Shown here: piece by piece, positions 13,596 through 23,916 of the stretch
How the letters are laid out: each line of letters opens with the position of its first letter
Numbering within the stretch: the first letter of the stretch is position 1
Assembly: GCF_000756375.1 (NCBI RefSeq)
Contig: NZ_JNFD01000015.1
Location: 1-47,372 of the forward strand
Direction: 5' to 3'
DNA length: 47,372 nucleotides
Source of the DNA: Sphingopyxis sp. LC81
Lineage (GTDB): Bacteria > Pseudomonadota > Alphaproteobacteria > Sphingomonadales > Sphingomonadaceae
The notes under the pieces: generated by a model
What the model saw: only the letters and a program-made list of their open reading frames with translations
What the model was told of the DNA's origin: nothing
Database searches by the model: none
Program-made: the position numbers and the translations under genes

Positions 13596-16500
13596 TTACA
13601 GGCTGCCGCGCACGCTCAGGAAGAAACGACGGCCGAGATAGTCATATTGCGTGCCGAATGCCGGCGCCTGTCCGATTACCAGCGGCGTCGCGGTGACGAC
13701 GGTCGATACGCGCGGCGGCGGGGTGTCGAACAGGTTCGCAACCCCCAGCGTGATGCGGAAACGCTCGGCGACGTCGCGGCTCAGCGACAGCGAGTGATAG
13801 AAGGTCGCAGGCACGCTGACGTCGGGGCAGAAACGCCCGCCCGGACGGAAGCCCGAGGTGCGGCACGCATCGCCGCCTTGTGCGCGGAGCAGGTCTTTCT
13901 CGTTAGACGCGGCCCCAGTGACGTCGAGGCCGTAGAACAGCGTCCAGCCATCCTTCATCCAGCCAAGGTTGAAATCGCCGACCCACTTCGGATTGCCAAT
14001 CTTGCCATTGTCGTCGACCTCGGTGCCCGGGAAGAGCGAAACCTTGTCCTTCACCTGCCAGGTCATTTGCGCGCGAAACGCGAGTGAACCGAGATTGCCG
14101 AGATCCTGATCGACCGCGAGCGACAGGTCGACACCGCGGTTCCGCTGGCGGCTGATATTGACATAGCGGTCGGTGACGCTCGCGACGCTCTGCCGGTCGG
14201 GACCGGTCGCGGTGCGCGTGAACAGGCCGCACAGCGGCTCGCCGGCGACATCGGAATCATAACAGCCGCGCAGGATATTCCCGGCGCCGAGCAGGGTGAT
14301 TTCGTCCTTCACCTCGATGTCGAAATAATCGACCGCAAGCCGCGTGCGGAGCCCGCCCCAAAGCGCGCCCGACAAATCGGGGGTCAGGATCACCGACACC
14401 GTCTTGGCGGTCGAGGTTTCCGGGCGAAGCCGGCCGATGCCACCGCCCGATACGATCGTCGCGGGACGGATCCCGCCGGCGAAATTGGGAGCAATGCCGT
14501 CGGCGGCGCAATTGTCGAAGATGCGCTGGCTGATCGCACCCGAAGCAAGCCGCGCGGCGGTCTGGACGCACGGATCGACCGTCTGCTGGCCGAGGAAGCC
14601 GGTCTGGTCGTTGAGGAACAGCTCGAACAGTGCGGGCGCGCGGAACGAGGTGCCCCAAGTGCCGCGGAAGCGCAGCCAGTCGGTCACCGCCCAGTCGGCG
14701 CCGACCTTCCACGTCGTGTCGCTGAACTTGTCCTCGACCCCGTCGCGGCGCGTCGCCTCGACATGCGTATAGCGCGCCGCGCCCGACAGCGTCAGCCGCT
14801 CGATCATCGGCACGCCTTCGAGCAAAGGCACCTCGACCTCGCCGAAGATTTCCTTCGACACGGTGCGCCCCGCGGTGATGCCGGAAGTCGTGAAGTTGGC
14901 GACATTGCCCGCGCGCGTCGCTTCGCCCGGCGTGTCGTTGATTTCGTCGCGGCGGATATTCGCCCCGAACGCCGCGCCGACCGGCCCCGCGGGCAGGTTG
15001 AACAGCTTGCCCGTCAGCAACGCCTCGGCCGAGGTCTGCTTGAACAGGGTGCGTCCCGTCTCGCGGCCCATCAGGAAAGCCCATTCGGCCGGGGTAAAAT
15101 CGCCGCGCAGCACGCGCGGGTCGGTAAAGTCGATATCGATGCACGGAACACCGCGGATCGCCGTCGTGGTGCCGACGCACGAACGCGTGCGCAAAGTCTG
15201 CGACGCGAGCGCGTCCTGATAGATGACGTCCTGCGTATAGCGCGCATCCGAACGGCTGTGCTGGCCGCTCACATCCCACTTCCACTCGCCGCCGATCTCG
15301 CCGCGCAGACCGAACACGCCGCGATAATAATCGACGTCGGCCTGGCTTTCGGTCTTCACCAGCACACGCGGGCGCAGGATGATGTTGCCGCCGAACTCGG
15401 CGTTGAACGGATCGCCCCTATCGGTAGGGCGGCAATTGTTCGCCGCCGGGTTGCACAGGAAGAAGGGCAGCATCGACGCGCCGGTGAATTGCTGAAGTTC
15501 GATCCGCTGAAAACCATTATTATGCGACTTGCGGTTGCTGAACAGGAATTCGCCATAGGCGGTGATGCCTTCGGTCACATCATAGGCGCCCTCGACAAAG
15601 GCGCTGATCCGGCGCACGCCCGAAAACACGTCCATATCCTGCTCGACCGGCTCGAACTGGTTGAGCGCGCCGGTCGACGGGCCGTCGAAATTGACCCCGA
15701 AGAAATTGGCGGGGCCGAACACCCCGAGCCGGTTATACGCATTGATCGGGATGCCGATCCCCGCGAACTCGCTGCCATATTGGCCCGACAAGATCGCTTG
15801 CCCGTTCGGCGCGATCAGCCCGGGACCAAAGGTCGGGACGCCGTTCTGGTTGACCCCCGAAAAGTCGCTGAAGGCGATCTGATTGCCTTGCGTGCTGCTG
15901 CACGCCGGGCGTCCGGTTCGGAAATCGACGATATCGGCGCGGCTGCCATCGGCCTCGCGCTTCAGATATTCTTCGGAACAGAAGAGAAAGCCGCGATCGC
16001 GGCGCGTCAGATTCTGCTGACGGAAAACATCGACCGTCGCGAAGATGTGGCCGCGATCGAATTTTTTGCCGAAGCTCGCGTCGGCGCCATAGCTCTCGCC
16101 GCCGCCATGTTCAGTGATCGACGAAAAGCCGCCGCCCTCGAAGCCGTCGAGATCGTTACGGGTCAGGATGTTGACCACGCCCGCGACCGCGTCCGAGCCA
16201 TAGATCGACGAGGCGCCGGTCTTGAGTATCTCGACCTGGCGCACCACCGACAGCGGCAGGACGTTGAGGTCGAACGGCGCGACCGCGCCGCGGATCCCGG
16301 CAGGACCCGCCCGTCGGCCGTTGATCAGCACGAGCGTCCGCTCGGCACCGAGCCCGCGCAGCGACACCGTCTGCACATCGTTGCCGCCGTTGGCGACGAA
16401 GCGGTTCGAGATCGCCGAGGTGATCTGGATCGATCCCTGCGCCGCCGGGGTCGACCGCAGCACATCGGCAAGCTGGACCTGTCCCTGCAGCTTGGCCGTT

Positions 16501-16670
16501 TCGGGGTCGATGACCTGGATCGGGTCGGCGCTGGTAAATTCGCTCTTCGCGATGCGCGAGCCGGTGACGATAATTTCGTCGCCGCTCTGCGCCGCCGCGG
16601 GCGCAGCCGCCAGCGCGATCACCGAGGCCGTTGCAGCCAGAAACACCGAGGGGTTGGTGCCCATTTTCAT
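13596..16670 (-). CDS. TonB-dependent outer-membrane receptor
   Basis: A 1024-residue receptor. A signal peptide ends about residue 27 (Ala-Ala-Ala-Gln), directly followed by a TonB box-like DEIIVTGSR. The plug domain spans about residues 35-165, with the signatures [19 protein letters not shown] and [15 protein letters not shown]. The remainder is a beta barrel with long extracellular loops containing several Cys. The C-terminus ends [12 protein letters not shown], a bit unlike the usual aromatic-Phe end but still a strand. The start is the ATG at 16670; another in-frame ATG lies two codons later. Substrate class is unknown: there is no neighbouring siderophore, sugar or regulator gene. The gene is divergent from hisE. 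Confidence 0.92.
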   Translation of the reverse strand: MKMGTNPSVFLAATASVIALAAAPAAAQSGDEIIVTGSRIAKSEFTSADPIQVIDPETAKLQGQVQLADVLRSTPAAQGSIQITSAISNRFVANGGNDVQTVSLRGLGAERTLVLINGRRAGPAGIRGAVAPFDLNVLPLSVVRQVEILKTGASSIYGSDAVAGVVNILTRNDLDGFEGGGFSSITEHGGGESYGADASFGKKFDRGHIFATVDVFRQQNLTRRDRGFLFCSEEYLKREADGSRADIVDFRTGRPACSSTQGNQIAFSDFSGVNQNGVPTFGPGLIAPNGQAILSGQYGSEFAGIGIPINAYNRLGVFGPANFFGVNFDGPSTGALNQFEPVEQDMDVFSGVRRISAFVEGAYDVTEGITAYGEFLFSNRKSHNNGFQRIELQQFTGASMLPFFLCNPAANNCRPTDRGDPFNAEFGGNIILRPRVLVKTESQADVDYYRGVFGLRGEIGGEWKWDVSGQHSRSDARYTQDVIYQDALASQTLRTRSCVGTTTAIRGVPCIDIDFTDPRVLRGDFTPAEWAFLMGRETGRTLFKQTSAEALLTGKLFNLPAGPVGAAFGANIRRDEINDTPGEATRAGNVANFTTSGITAGRTVSKEIFGEVEVPLLEGVPMIERLTLSGAARYTHVEATRRDGVEDKFSDTTWKVGADWAVTDWLRFRGTWGTSFRAPALFELFLNDQTGFLGQQTVDPCVQTAARLASGAISQRIFDNCAADGIAPNFAGGIRPATIVSGGGIGRLRPETSTAKTVSVILTPDLSGALWGGLRTRLAVDYFDIEVKDEITLLGAGNILRGCYDSDVAGEPLCGLFTRTATGPDRQSVASVTDRYVNISRQRNRGVDLSLAVDQDLGNLGSLAFRAQMTWQVKDKVSLFPGTEVDDNGKIGNPKWVGDFNLGWMKDGWTLFYGLDVTGAASNEKDLLRAQGGDACRTSGFRPGGRFCPDVSVPATFYHSLSLSRDVAERFRITLGVANLFDTPPPRVSTVVTATPLVIGQAPAFGTQYDYLGRRFFLSVRGSL

Positions 16671-16847
16671 AATCTTCGTCCGATTTAAAAGTTGATCTCG
16701 CCCCCCGGCAGGGTGGAAATTACGCGAAAAGGCGTTTCGATATGGTTTACACCGCGGTAAGTTTTTGCGGTCCTGCCGCCCCGCTTGTCGGGGCGGCGCG
16801 TCGCGGCTAGGCACGCTGACGAACGGGTGGGGCGAAAGGATCGCGCG

Positions 16848-17177
16848 ATGAGCAAGGCAATGGGCGACACGCTGGGGCGGCTGGAAGCGGTCATCCACGA
16901 CCGCCTCGCGGCGGGCGAGGCCGAGGCGTCTTACGTGGCAAGCCTCGCCGCGAAAGGCCGTGGCAAGATCGCGCAAAAGCTTGGCGAGGAAGCCGTCGAA
17001 GCCGTCATCGCTGCGGTCAGCGAGGACGATCCCGAACTGATCGGCGAAGCAAGCGACCTCGTCTTCCACCTCTCGATCCTGCTCGCCGAGCGCGGCCTCA
17101 CATGGGACATGATCGCCGCCGAACTCGACCGCCGCCACGGCACCTCGGGCCACACCGAAAAAGCCAGCCGCCAGTAA
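16848..17177 (+). CDS. hisE: Phosphoribosyl-ATP diphosphatase (histidine biosynthesis)
   Basis: A 109-residue HisE, which hydrolyses phosphoribosyl-ATP to phosphoribosyl-AMP in the second step of histidine synthesis. It has the all-alpha MazG-like pattern: LAAKGRGKIAQKLGEEAVEAVIAA with the metal-binding acidic residues, followed by GEASDLVFHLSILLAERGL. The start at 16848 has AAGGA 8 bases upstream. The other his genes are not in this window. It is followed 11 bases later by a HIT-protein gene. Confidence 0.93.
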   Translation: MSKAMGDTLGRLEAVIHDRLAAGEAEASYVASLAAKGRGKIAQKLGEEAVEAVIAAVSEDDPELIGEASDLVFHLSILLAERGLTWDMIAAELDRRHGTSGHTEKASRQ

Positions 17178-17188
17178 GGACCTCTCCC

Positions 17189-17566
17189 ATGCCGATCGAC
17201 GCAACGCTTCCCTATGACGACAGCAACATTTTCGCGCGCATCCTGCGCGGCGAGCTGCCCTCGAAGACCGTCTATGAGGACGAGTATGCGCTCGCCTTCC
17301 ATGACATCAATCCGCAGGCGCCGCTGCACATCCTCGTGATCCCCAAGGGCGCCTATGTCAGCTGGGACGATTTTTCAGAGCGCGGCAGCGACGCCGAAAT
17401 CGCTGGCTTCACCCGTGCGGTGGGCAAGGTCGCGCGCGACGCCGGTCTTGTCGCCCCCGGTTACCGCCTGCTCGCCAACGTCGGCCTCGACAGCCACCAG
17501 GAGATTCCGCACCTCCACGTCCATATCTTCGCGGGGAAGCCGCTCGGACCGATGCTCGCGAGATAG
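17189..17566 (+). CDS. HIT-family nucleotide hydrolase (Hint-like)
   Basis: A 125-residue histidine-triad protein. The signature His-Leu-His-Val-His-Ile-Phe is near the C-terminus. Upstream hallmarks are NIFARILRGELPSKTVYEDEYALAFHDINPQAPLHILVIPK, the standard HINT start. Members hydrolyse adenosine phosphoramidates or AMP-linked compounds; the physiological substrate is uncertain. It lies 11 bases after hisE, so the two form an operon. The stop is immediately followed by a palindromic element. Confidence 0.92.
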   Translation: MPIDATLPYDDSNIFARILRGELPSKTVYEDEYALAFHDINPQAPLHILVIPKGAYVSWDDFSERGSDAEIAGFTRAVGKVARDAGLVAPGYRLLANVGLDSHQEIPHLHVHIFAGKPLGPMLAR

Positions 17567-17902
17567 CCGCCCCCCTTCCCCCTTGATGGGGGAAGGATAC
17601 GCAGCCTTATCGCATAGCGATTAGGCGAAGTTGGATGGGGGTGATGGCGCGTCCACGCACGGTCGCTTCAGGCCGAAACCGCACCCCCACCGCTGCGACT
17701 AGCCAGCAAGCTGGCAAGTCTCGCTACCTCCCCCATCGAGGGGGAGGAATATTACGATCGTTCGCATTTTTCGCCGCCGTCTATGACCCCCATCACAGCA
17801 ATTTCGCGAACCGCGACTAACCGTGCGCAAGGCAAGGCGACGGGTGGACTCTGTCCCCTGTTTCCAGCAGGATAGATGTTCGGACCGAACGGGGAGTGGA
17901 CG
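17567..17902. other. Intergenic region holding palindromic element A
   Basis: About 336 bases between the HIT gene and the alpha-2-macroglobulin gene. The first 180 are filled by the palindromic element described separately. The remaining 150 bases carry no recognisable gene, but should contain the promoter of the large downstream gene. I could not assign clear -35/-10 boxes there. Confidence 0.6.
17575..17747. repeat. REP-like extragenic palindromic element A
   Basis: A composite element bounded by two short hairpins: CTTCCCCC/GGGGGAAG (17575-17582 with 17588-17595) and CCTCCCCC/GGGGGAGG (17727-17734 with 17740-17747). Inside is a third stem, GCCAGC-AA-GCTGGC (17702-17715), followed by a conserved tail. 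A 36-base block (17693-17728) aligns with 37291-37326 in element C at 29 of 36 positions. It lies directly after a stop codon, as such elements do. Confidence 0.85.
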
Positions 17903-20900
17903 ATGGGCAAGGGATGGCGCGCGCTGGCTACGGCATTGGCCGGCAAGGCAAAACTGGCGCTGATCCTGCCCCTCACGCTGGCGATGGCCGCGACCGCGGC
18001 GGACACCGTCCCGCAGGTCACGCTCGCGACCCCGGGCAGCTCGGGCACCGGCGACGGCACGATCACGCGCTTCACCTTGCGCTTTTCCGAAGACATGGTC
18101 CCGCTCGGTGACCCCCGCGCCCAAGCCCCGGCGACCAACGACTGCAAACTCCCCTCGTCGGGCCGCTGGGTCGACACGCGCACCTGGGTGCTCGAATTCG
18201 ATAAACCGCTCCCCGGCGGGCTCGCGTGCCATGTCGAGCTCCGCGACGGGCTCAAGACCGCGCGCGGCGTCTCGGTCGCGGGCAACAGCCGCTTCGCGCT
18301 CGACACCGGCGGCCCCTCGGCGCGCGCCGTGCTCGCGGGCGGAATGGACGGCGGCATCGAGGAGGAGCAGATCTTCCTCGTCGCGACCAATGTCGCCGCC
18401 GACCGCGCCTCGGTCGGCCGCTTCGCCTATTGCGCGGTCGACGGCATCGGCGAGAAAATCCCCGTCGACGTCCTGCCGCGCGCGACCGCGACCGAGATAT
18501 TGACCGGGCTCGGCGACAACAACTGGTCGCGCCAGTCCTTCACCTACGACGCCGGGCTGCCGCAGCGCTTCCCCGCCGCGGGCGCCGACCGCGAAGCCGC
18601 GCTCGATCGCATCGTTCCCGTCAAATGCCGCCGCCCGCTGCCCCCGGGCCGCGAGATGGCGCTCGTCTGGGACGCGCGCATCAGCCAGGCGGGCGTCCCC
18701 GGCCGCACCGCCGGGCGCGACCAGCGCTTCGACCACGACGTGCGCCCCGCCTTCACTGCGAAGATGTCGTGCAGCCGCATCAATCCGCAGGCGGGCTGCA
18801 ACCCGATCAAGGATGTGACGCTCAGCTTCGCGTCGCCCGTATCGCGCGAGACGATCCTCGCCGCGACGCTGAACACCGCCGACGGCAAGACGCTGACGCC
18901 GAAGATCGACGACGACGACAAAAATGACGCGTGGCTGACCACCGTCCGCTTCACCGGCCCGCTGCCGCAGAATGTCGACGCGACGCTCGTGCTGCCCGAG
19001 GGCGTCACCGACCAGAGCGGCCGCAAGCTGCAGAACCAGTCGAATTTCCCGCTGAAATTCCACATCGATCGCGCCCCGCCTTTGGTCAAATTCGCCGCCG
19101 AATTCGGCATTCTCGAGGCGGGCGAAGGCGGCGTGCTGCCCGTCACCGTGCGCGGGGTCGAAAGCTCGCTCGTTCAGGCGAACCTCAAAATGCCCGCAAC
19201 CGCGCTCAAGGTCGGCGACGACGATGCCGCGATCGCGCGCTGGCTGAAACGCGTCGATGACGCCGACGACACCGACTATCGCGAGGAAAAGAACGCCGCG
19301 GGCAAGGACGTCACGGTCAATTACACCGGCACCAAATCGGTGTTCGCGGACGCCCCCGCGGGCGGCGAACGCCGCGATATGCAGCTCTCGCCCCCTGCAG
19401 GCGGCAAGGAATTCGAGGTCGTCGGCATCCCCCTGTCGGAAAAGGGCTTCCATATCGTCGAGATCGCGAGCCCCGAACTCGGCGCCGCGCTGCTCGGCCG
19501 CAAGTCGACGCGTTACGTCGCGACCGCGGCGCTCGTCACCAATATGGCGGTGCATTTCAAATGGGGCCGCGAGGGCTCGCTCGCGTGGGTGACGTCGCTC
19601 GACACCGGCCTCCCCGTCGCGGGCGCCGAAATCCGCGTCTCGGATAGCTGCACCGGCCGCCTGCTCGCGCGCGGCAGTGCCGACAAGGCAGGCCGCCTCG
19701 CCTTTGCGGGCGGACTCCCCCAGCCCGAAACCTATTCGAGCTGCGAAGAAAAGCCCGACATGGCGAAAAGCGAAGGCCATGCGCTGATGGTCAGCGCCCG
19801 CGCGGGCGACGATTTCAGCTTTACCCTCACCGACTGGGGCAATGGCATCCGCCCCTATGATTTCGACCTCCCCTATGGCTGGTCGGAACGCAACGACATC
19901 CTCCATACCGTCTTCGACCGCACGCTCGTGAAGGCGGGCGAGTCGGTCCACATGAAGCATCTGCTCCGCCGCCCGGTCGGCCTCGGCTTCCGTACCCCCG
20001 AGGCGCTCGCGGGCAAGCTCCGCCTCGTCCACCGCGGTTCGGACACCGAATTCGAAATGCCCTTCAGCATTGCCGCAACCGGCAGCGGCGACACGACATG
20101 GAATGTCCCCGCCTCGGCGCCGATGGGCGATTATGAGCTCGTCTTCGTCACCAAGGACAAGGATGGCGAGGACAAGACGATCTGGTCGGGCCAGTCGGTC
20201 AAGGTCGACGAATATCGCCTGCCGACGATGAAGGCGACGATCACCGGGCCGAAGACCGCACTCGTCCGCCCCGCCGCGGTGCCGCTGTCGCTCTTTGTCG
20301 GCTATCTCTCGGGCGGCCCCGCGCCGAATATCCCGGTCGAACTGCGCACCAATTTCCGCTCGAGCTGGTCACCGCCCGAGGATTACAAGGATTGGGATTT
20401 CGACGGTCAGCCGGTGAAGGAAGGCATCGTCCAGCTCGACGACAGCGGCGACGAACCCAGCGCCGAACTACCGCTCGCGCGCTCGGTGCCACTCACACTC
20501 GACGCCAATGGCGCCGCGACGACCAATGTCACGGTCGACCAGCCGATCACCGAACCGACGCTGATGGCCGCCGAAATGGATTATGAGGATGCCAATGGCG
20601 AGACGCTGACCTCGAGCCGCCGCATCACGCTTTACCCGTCGGCCGTGCGTCTCGGGCTCAAGACCGACGGCTGGCTGATGCGCGACAAGGATCTCCGCCT
20701 CAATTTCATCGCGCTGAACCTCGATGGCAAGCCGATTGCGGGCCAGCGCGTGCAGGTCGCGCTCTACAACCGCGAGATCATCACCGCGCGCCGCCGCCTG
20801 ATTGGCGGCTTCTACGCCTATGACAACCAGATGCGCACGACGCGGCTCGACGCGACCTGCTCGGCGACGACCGACAAGCTCGGCCGCGCGAGTTGCGCGA

Positions 20901-23743
20901 TGGCGCCGGGCATCTCGGGCGAGGTTACCGTGGTCGCGACGACGCTCGACGCCGATGGCAACGAGGCGCGCGCGGTGCGCTCGGTATGGCTCGCGGGCGA
21001 CGACGACTGGTGGTTCGGCGGCGACAATGGCGACCGCATGGACGTGATCGCCGAAAAGCCGCGCTATGCCGCCGGCGACACCGCGAATTTCCAGGTCCGC
21101 ATGCCGTTCCGCGAAGCGACCGCGCTCGTCACCGTCGAACGCGAGGGCGTGCTGTCGAGCTTCGTCGTGCCCTTGAAGGGCACCAACCCCGTCGTGAAGG
21201 TCAAGCTTCCCGCGACCTACGCCCCCGACGTCTATGTCTCGGTGATGGCGGTGCGCGGGCGCGTGACGGGCGACGAAAGCTGGTTCCGCAAGATGAAGCG
21301 CGCGGTCGGCTTCAAGATCGAGAATAGCGAAGGCGCTCCGCCGACCGCACTCGTCGACCTCGCCAAGCCGAGCTACCGCATGGGCATCGCGCGCATCAAG
21401 GTCGGCTGGGAAGGTCATCAGCTCGGCGTCAAGGTGAAGGCCGACAAGGAGAAATATTCGGTCCGCGAGACCGCGAAAGTCGCGATCGAGGTCAAGACCC
21501 CGGGCGGCAAAGCGCCGAAGAACGCCGACGTCGCCTTCGCTGCGGTCGACGAGGCGCTGCTCCAGCTCGCGCCCAATGAAAGCTGGCAGGTCATCGACGC
21601 GATGATGGGCGAACGCACGCTCGACGTGCTCACCTCGACCGCGCAGATGCAGGTCGTCGGCAAGCGCCATTATGGCCGCAAGGCGCTCGAACCCGGCGGC
21701 GGTGGCGGCGGCGACTTGTCCGGCCTGACGCGCGAGGATTTCCGCCCCGTCTTGCTGTGGAAAGGCAATGTTCCGCTCGACGCCAAGGGCCGCGCGAGCG
21801 TCGACGTGCCGCTCAGCGACAATCTCTCGGGCTTCCGCCTCGTCGCGATCGCGACCGACGGATCGCAATATTTCGGCACCGGCGAGACGACCGTCCGCAC
21901 CGTGCAGGATCTCGGCGTCTTTGCCGGCATGCCCGAGCTGGTGCGTACCGGCGATACCTATGACGCACGCTTCACGCTGCGCAACGGCACCGATCAGCCG
22001 ATGGAGGTCACCGCGACCCCGACGCTGTCGCCCGCCGTCGCGACCGCGCCGCCGCTCACCGTCACCATCCCGGCGGGCGGCGCGGTGCCGATCAGCTGGT
22101 CGATGACCGCGCCCGAGACCACCGGTCCGATCGAATGGACGGTCGAGGCGGCGCAAAAGGGCGGCAAGGCCCGCGACCGCCTCGTCTTCGAACAGACGGT
22201 CGAACCCGCGGTGCCCGTCGAGACCTGGGCCGCGAGCCTCTTCCGCGTCGGCCCCGCGACGACGCTGCCGATCGCGATCCCCGCAGGCGCGCTCCCCGGC
22301 GGCTATGTCGATATCGCGCTCGCTGGCACGCTCGCGCCGCCGCTCACCGGCGTCCGCGACTATATGAGCGCCTATCCCTACACCTGCTTCGAACAGCAGA
22401 CGTCGCGCGCGATCGCACTCGGCGATGTCGGGCGCTGGCAGGCGCTCGCGGGCGCGATGCCGACCTATCTCGATGACGACGGGCTGCTCCGCTACTGGCC
22501 GAACGAACGGATGGAAGGGTCGATCGAACTCACCGCCTATGTAATGAGCGTGACCGCCGCGAACGGCTTCGCGATCCCCGAGGCATCGAAGGCTAAGATG
22601 GTCAAGGCACTGCAAGCGGTCGTCGAAGGGCGGCTGACGCGCAAGGGCTATGGCCCGTGGGATATCCGCCCCGTCCGCATCGCGGCCTTGGCGGCGCTCG
22701 CGCGCAACAACGCGTCGAGCGCCAGCCTCGTCGCGGCGATCGACGTCGCGCCGGTCGACATGGCGACGGGCACGCTCGCCGACTGGCTCGTCGCGCTCGA
22801 GAAGACGCCGGGCGTGCGGAACGCCCCCGCGCTGCGCACTGCGGCCGAGGCGGAACTGCGCAAGCGTCTCGTCTATGAAGGCACGCGCCTCGACCTCGTC
22901 GACGACGCGCGCGCGCCCTGGTGGATGATGACCAGCGGCGATGAAATGGCGATCAAGGCACTCGAAGCCGTGCTCGGCCGCAAGGGCTGGGAAGACGATG
23001 CCGGCAAGCTGATGGTCGGCGTCGCGCAGCGCCAGCGCAAGGGCCATTGGGACACCACCCCCGCGAACGCTTGGGGTGCCGTCACCGTCCGCCGCTTCGC
23101 CGACCTCTATCCGGCGAGCGCGATCACTGGCGTCACCAACATCGACCTCGCGGGCGCCACCGCTTCGCAAAGCTGGCCGCTCCCTGCCGAGCCCGTCTCG
23201 CCGCTCCGTGTCGCGCTGAACGCCGCGACGATGAGCCTGAAGCATGAAGGCACCGGCGCGCCATGGGCCACCGTCAGCGTCAAGGCCGCGGTCCCGCTCA
23301 AGGAACCGCTCAACGCGGGTTACCGGATCAAGCGCTCGGTCAACATCGTCAAGGCGGCGAACAAGGACCGCCTGACGCGCGGCGACGTGGTCAAGGTGCG
23401 GATCGAGGTCGTCGCGGCCGCCGGCCGGACGTGGGTTGTCATCAACGACCCGATCGCCCCCGGCGCGACGATCGTCGGCAACCTCGGCGGCCAGTCCGAA
23501 ATGCTCGCCGAACAGGCAGGCGGATCGGGCGCGCAGCCGAGTTATGTCGAGCGCGGGAAGGACAGCTGGCGCGGCTATTTCGGCTGGATGCCCGCGGGCA
23601 CCCACGCGGTCGAATATGTCGTGCGGCTCAACGGATCGGGCCGCTTCACCCTGCCGCCGACACGCGTCGAGGCGATGTATTCGCCCGCGATCCGCGGCCA
23701 GTGGCCGAACGCGCCGATCACGGTGGCGAGCGTCGGGCAGTGA
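17903..23743 (+). CDS. yfhM: Bacterial alpha-2-macroglobulin (YfhM-like) protease trap
   Basis: A 1946-residue protein starting at the ATG 17903, which has GGGGAG (17891-17896) 6 bases upstream; the ATG at 17876 lacks a site. A signal-anchor/signal peptide covers about residues 15-36. A string of beta-sandwich macroglobulin domains follows, then a bait-like region, an A2M domain (around FRPVLLWKGNVPLDAKGRASVDVPLSDNLSGF) and the thioester domain with YPYTCFEQQ. The thioester residues are Cys1495 and Gln1498 (C-x-E-Q). A Gly-rich run, GGGGGGDLSG, precedes the A2M domain. It is predicted to trap proteases in the periplasm or at the inner membrane. There is no N-terminal lipobox Cys, unlike E. 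coli YfhM. pbpC follows, as in many bacteria, with a palindromic element between. Confidence 0.93.
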   Translation: MGKGWRALATALAGKAKLALILPLTLAMAATAADTVPQVTLATPGSSGTGDGTITRFTLRFSEDMVPLGDPRAQAPATNDCKLPSSGRWVDTRTWVLEFDKPLPGGLACHVELRDGLKTARGVSVAGNSRFALDTGGPSARAVLAGGMDGGIEEEQIFLVATNVAADRASVGRFAYCAVDGIGEKIPVDVLPRATATEILTGLGDNNWSRQSFTYDAGLPQRFPAAGADREAALDRIVPVKCRRPLPPGREMALVWDARISQAGVPGRTAGRDQRFDHDVRPAFTAKMSCSRINPQAGCNPIKDVTLSFASPVSRETILAATLNTADGKTLTPKIDDDDKNDAWLTTVRFTGPLPQNVDATLVLPEGVTDQSGRKLQNQSNFPLKFHIDRAPPLVKFAAEFGILEAGEGGVLPVTVRGVESSLVQANLKMPATALKVGDDDAAIARWLKRVDDADDTDYREEKNAAGKDVTVNYTGTKSVFADAPAGGERRDMQLSPPAGGKEFEVVGIPLSEKGFHIVEIASPELGAALLGRKSTRYVATAALVTNMAVHFKWGREGSLAWVTSLDTGLPVAGAEIRVSDSCTGRLLARGSADKAGRLAFAGGLPQPETYSSCEEKPDMAKSEGHALMVSARAGDDFSFTLTDWGNGIRPYDFDLPYGWSERNDILHTVFDRTLVKAGESVHMKHLLRRPVGLGFRTPEALAGKLRLVHRGSDTEFEMPFSIAATGSGDTTWNVPASAPMGDYELVFVTKDKDGEDKTIWSGQSVKVDEYRLPTMKATITGPKTALVRPAAVPLSLFVGYLSGGPAPNIPVELRTNFRSSWSPPEDYKDWDFDGQPVKEGIVQLDDSGDEPSAELPLARSVPLTLDANGAATTNVTVDQPITEPTLMAAEMDYEDANGETLTSSRRITLYPSAVRLGLKTDGWLMRDKDLRLNFIALNLDGKPIAGQRVQVALYNREIITARRRLIGGFYAYDNQMRTTRLDATCSATTDKLGRASCAMAPGISGEVTVVATTLDADGNEARAVRSVWLAGDDDWWFGGDNGDRMDVIAEKPRYAAGDTANFQVRMPFREATALVTVEREGVLSSFVVPLKGTNPVVKVKLPATYAPDVYVSVMAVRGRVTGDESWFRKMKRAVGFKIENSEGAPPTALVDLAKPSYRMGIARIKVGWEGHQLGVKVKADKEKYSVRETAKVAIEVKTPGGKAPKNADVAFAAVDEALLQLAPNESWQVIDAMMGERTLDVLTSTAQMQVVGKRHYGRKALEPGGGGGGDLSGLTREDFRPVLLWKGNVPLDAKGRASVDVPLSDNLSGFRLVAIATDGSQYFGTGETTVRTVQDLGVFAGMPELVRTGDTYDARFTLRNGTDQPMEVTATPTLSPAVATAPPLTVTIPAGGAVPISWSMTAPETTGPIEWTVEAAQKGGKARDRLVFEQTVEPAVPVETWAASLFRVGPATTLPIAIPAGALPGGYVDIALAGTLAPPLTGVRDYMSAYPYTCFEQQTSRAIALGDVGRWQALAGAMPTYLDDDGLLRYWPNERMEGSIELTAYVMSVTAANGFAIPEASKAKMVKALQAVVEGRLTRKGYGPWDIRPVRIAALAALARNNASSASLVAAIDVAPVDMATGTLADWLVALEKTPGVRNAPALRTAAEAELRKRLVYEGTRLDLVDDARAPWWMMTSGDEMAIKALEAVLGRKGWEDDAGKLMVGVAQRQRKGHWDTTPANAWGAVTVRRFADLYPASAITGVTNIDLAGATASQSWPLPAEPVSPLRVALNAATMSLKHEGTGAPWATVSVKAAVPLKEPLNAGYRIKRSVNIVKAANKDRLTRGDVVKVRIEVVAAAGRTWVVINDPIAPGATIVGNLGGQSEMLAEQAGGSGAQPSYVERGKDSWRGYFGWMPAGTHAVEYVVRLNGSGRFTLPPTRVEAMYSPAIRGQWPNAPITVASVGQ

Positions 23744-23764
23744 TGATCGGCTGCGGACAAACAA

Positions 23765-23901
23765 GATCCTCCCTGTCGCGAAGCGATGGGGAGGTGGCAG
23801 CGCGAAGCGCTGACGGAGGGGCCAATGGCGCACCGTCGCGGCCCCTCCACCATCCTGCGGATGGTCCCCCTCCCCATGCCTTCGGCACGGGGAGGATCGT
23901 T
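23765..23901. repeat. REP-like extragenic palindromic element B
   Basis: Between the alpha-2-macroglobulin stop and the pbpC start lies a block of stem-loops: CCTCCC...GGGAGG enclosing TCGC-GAA-GCGA, then CAGCGC-GAA-GCGCTG, then CCATCC-TGC-GGATGG, and finally CCTCCCC...GGGGAGG enclosing TGCC-TTC-GGCA. The general plan (G/C-rich hairpins at both ends, inner hairpins) is like elements A, C and D, but the sequence is a different subtype. Confidence 0.75.
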
Positions 23902-23916
23902 TAGGCCTCGCGATCG

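Noticed and set aside
14763..16688. Open frame of about 640 codons antisense to the TonB receptor
   Set aside because: Shadow of the receptor gene; Arg/Ala-rich, no domain, no ribosome site.
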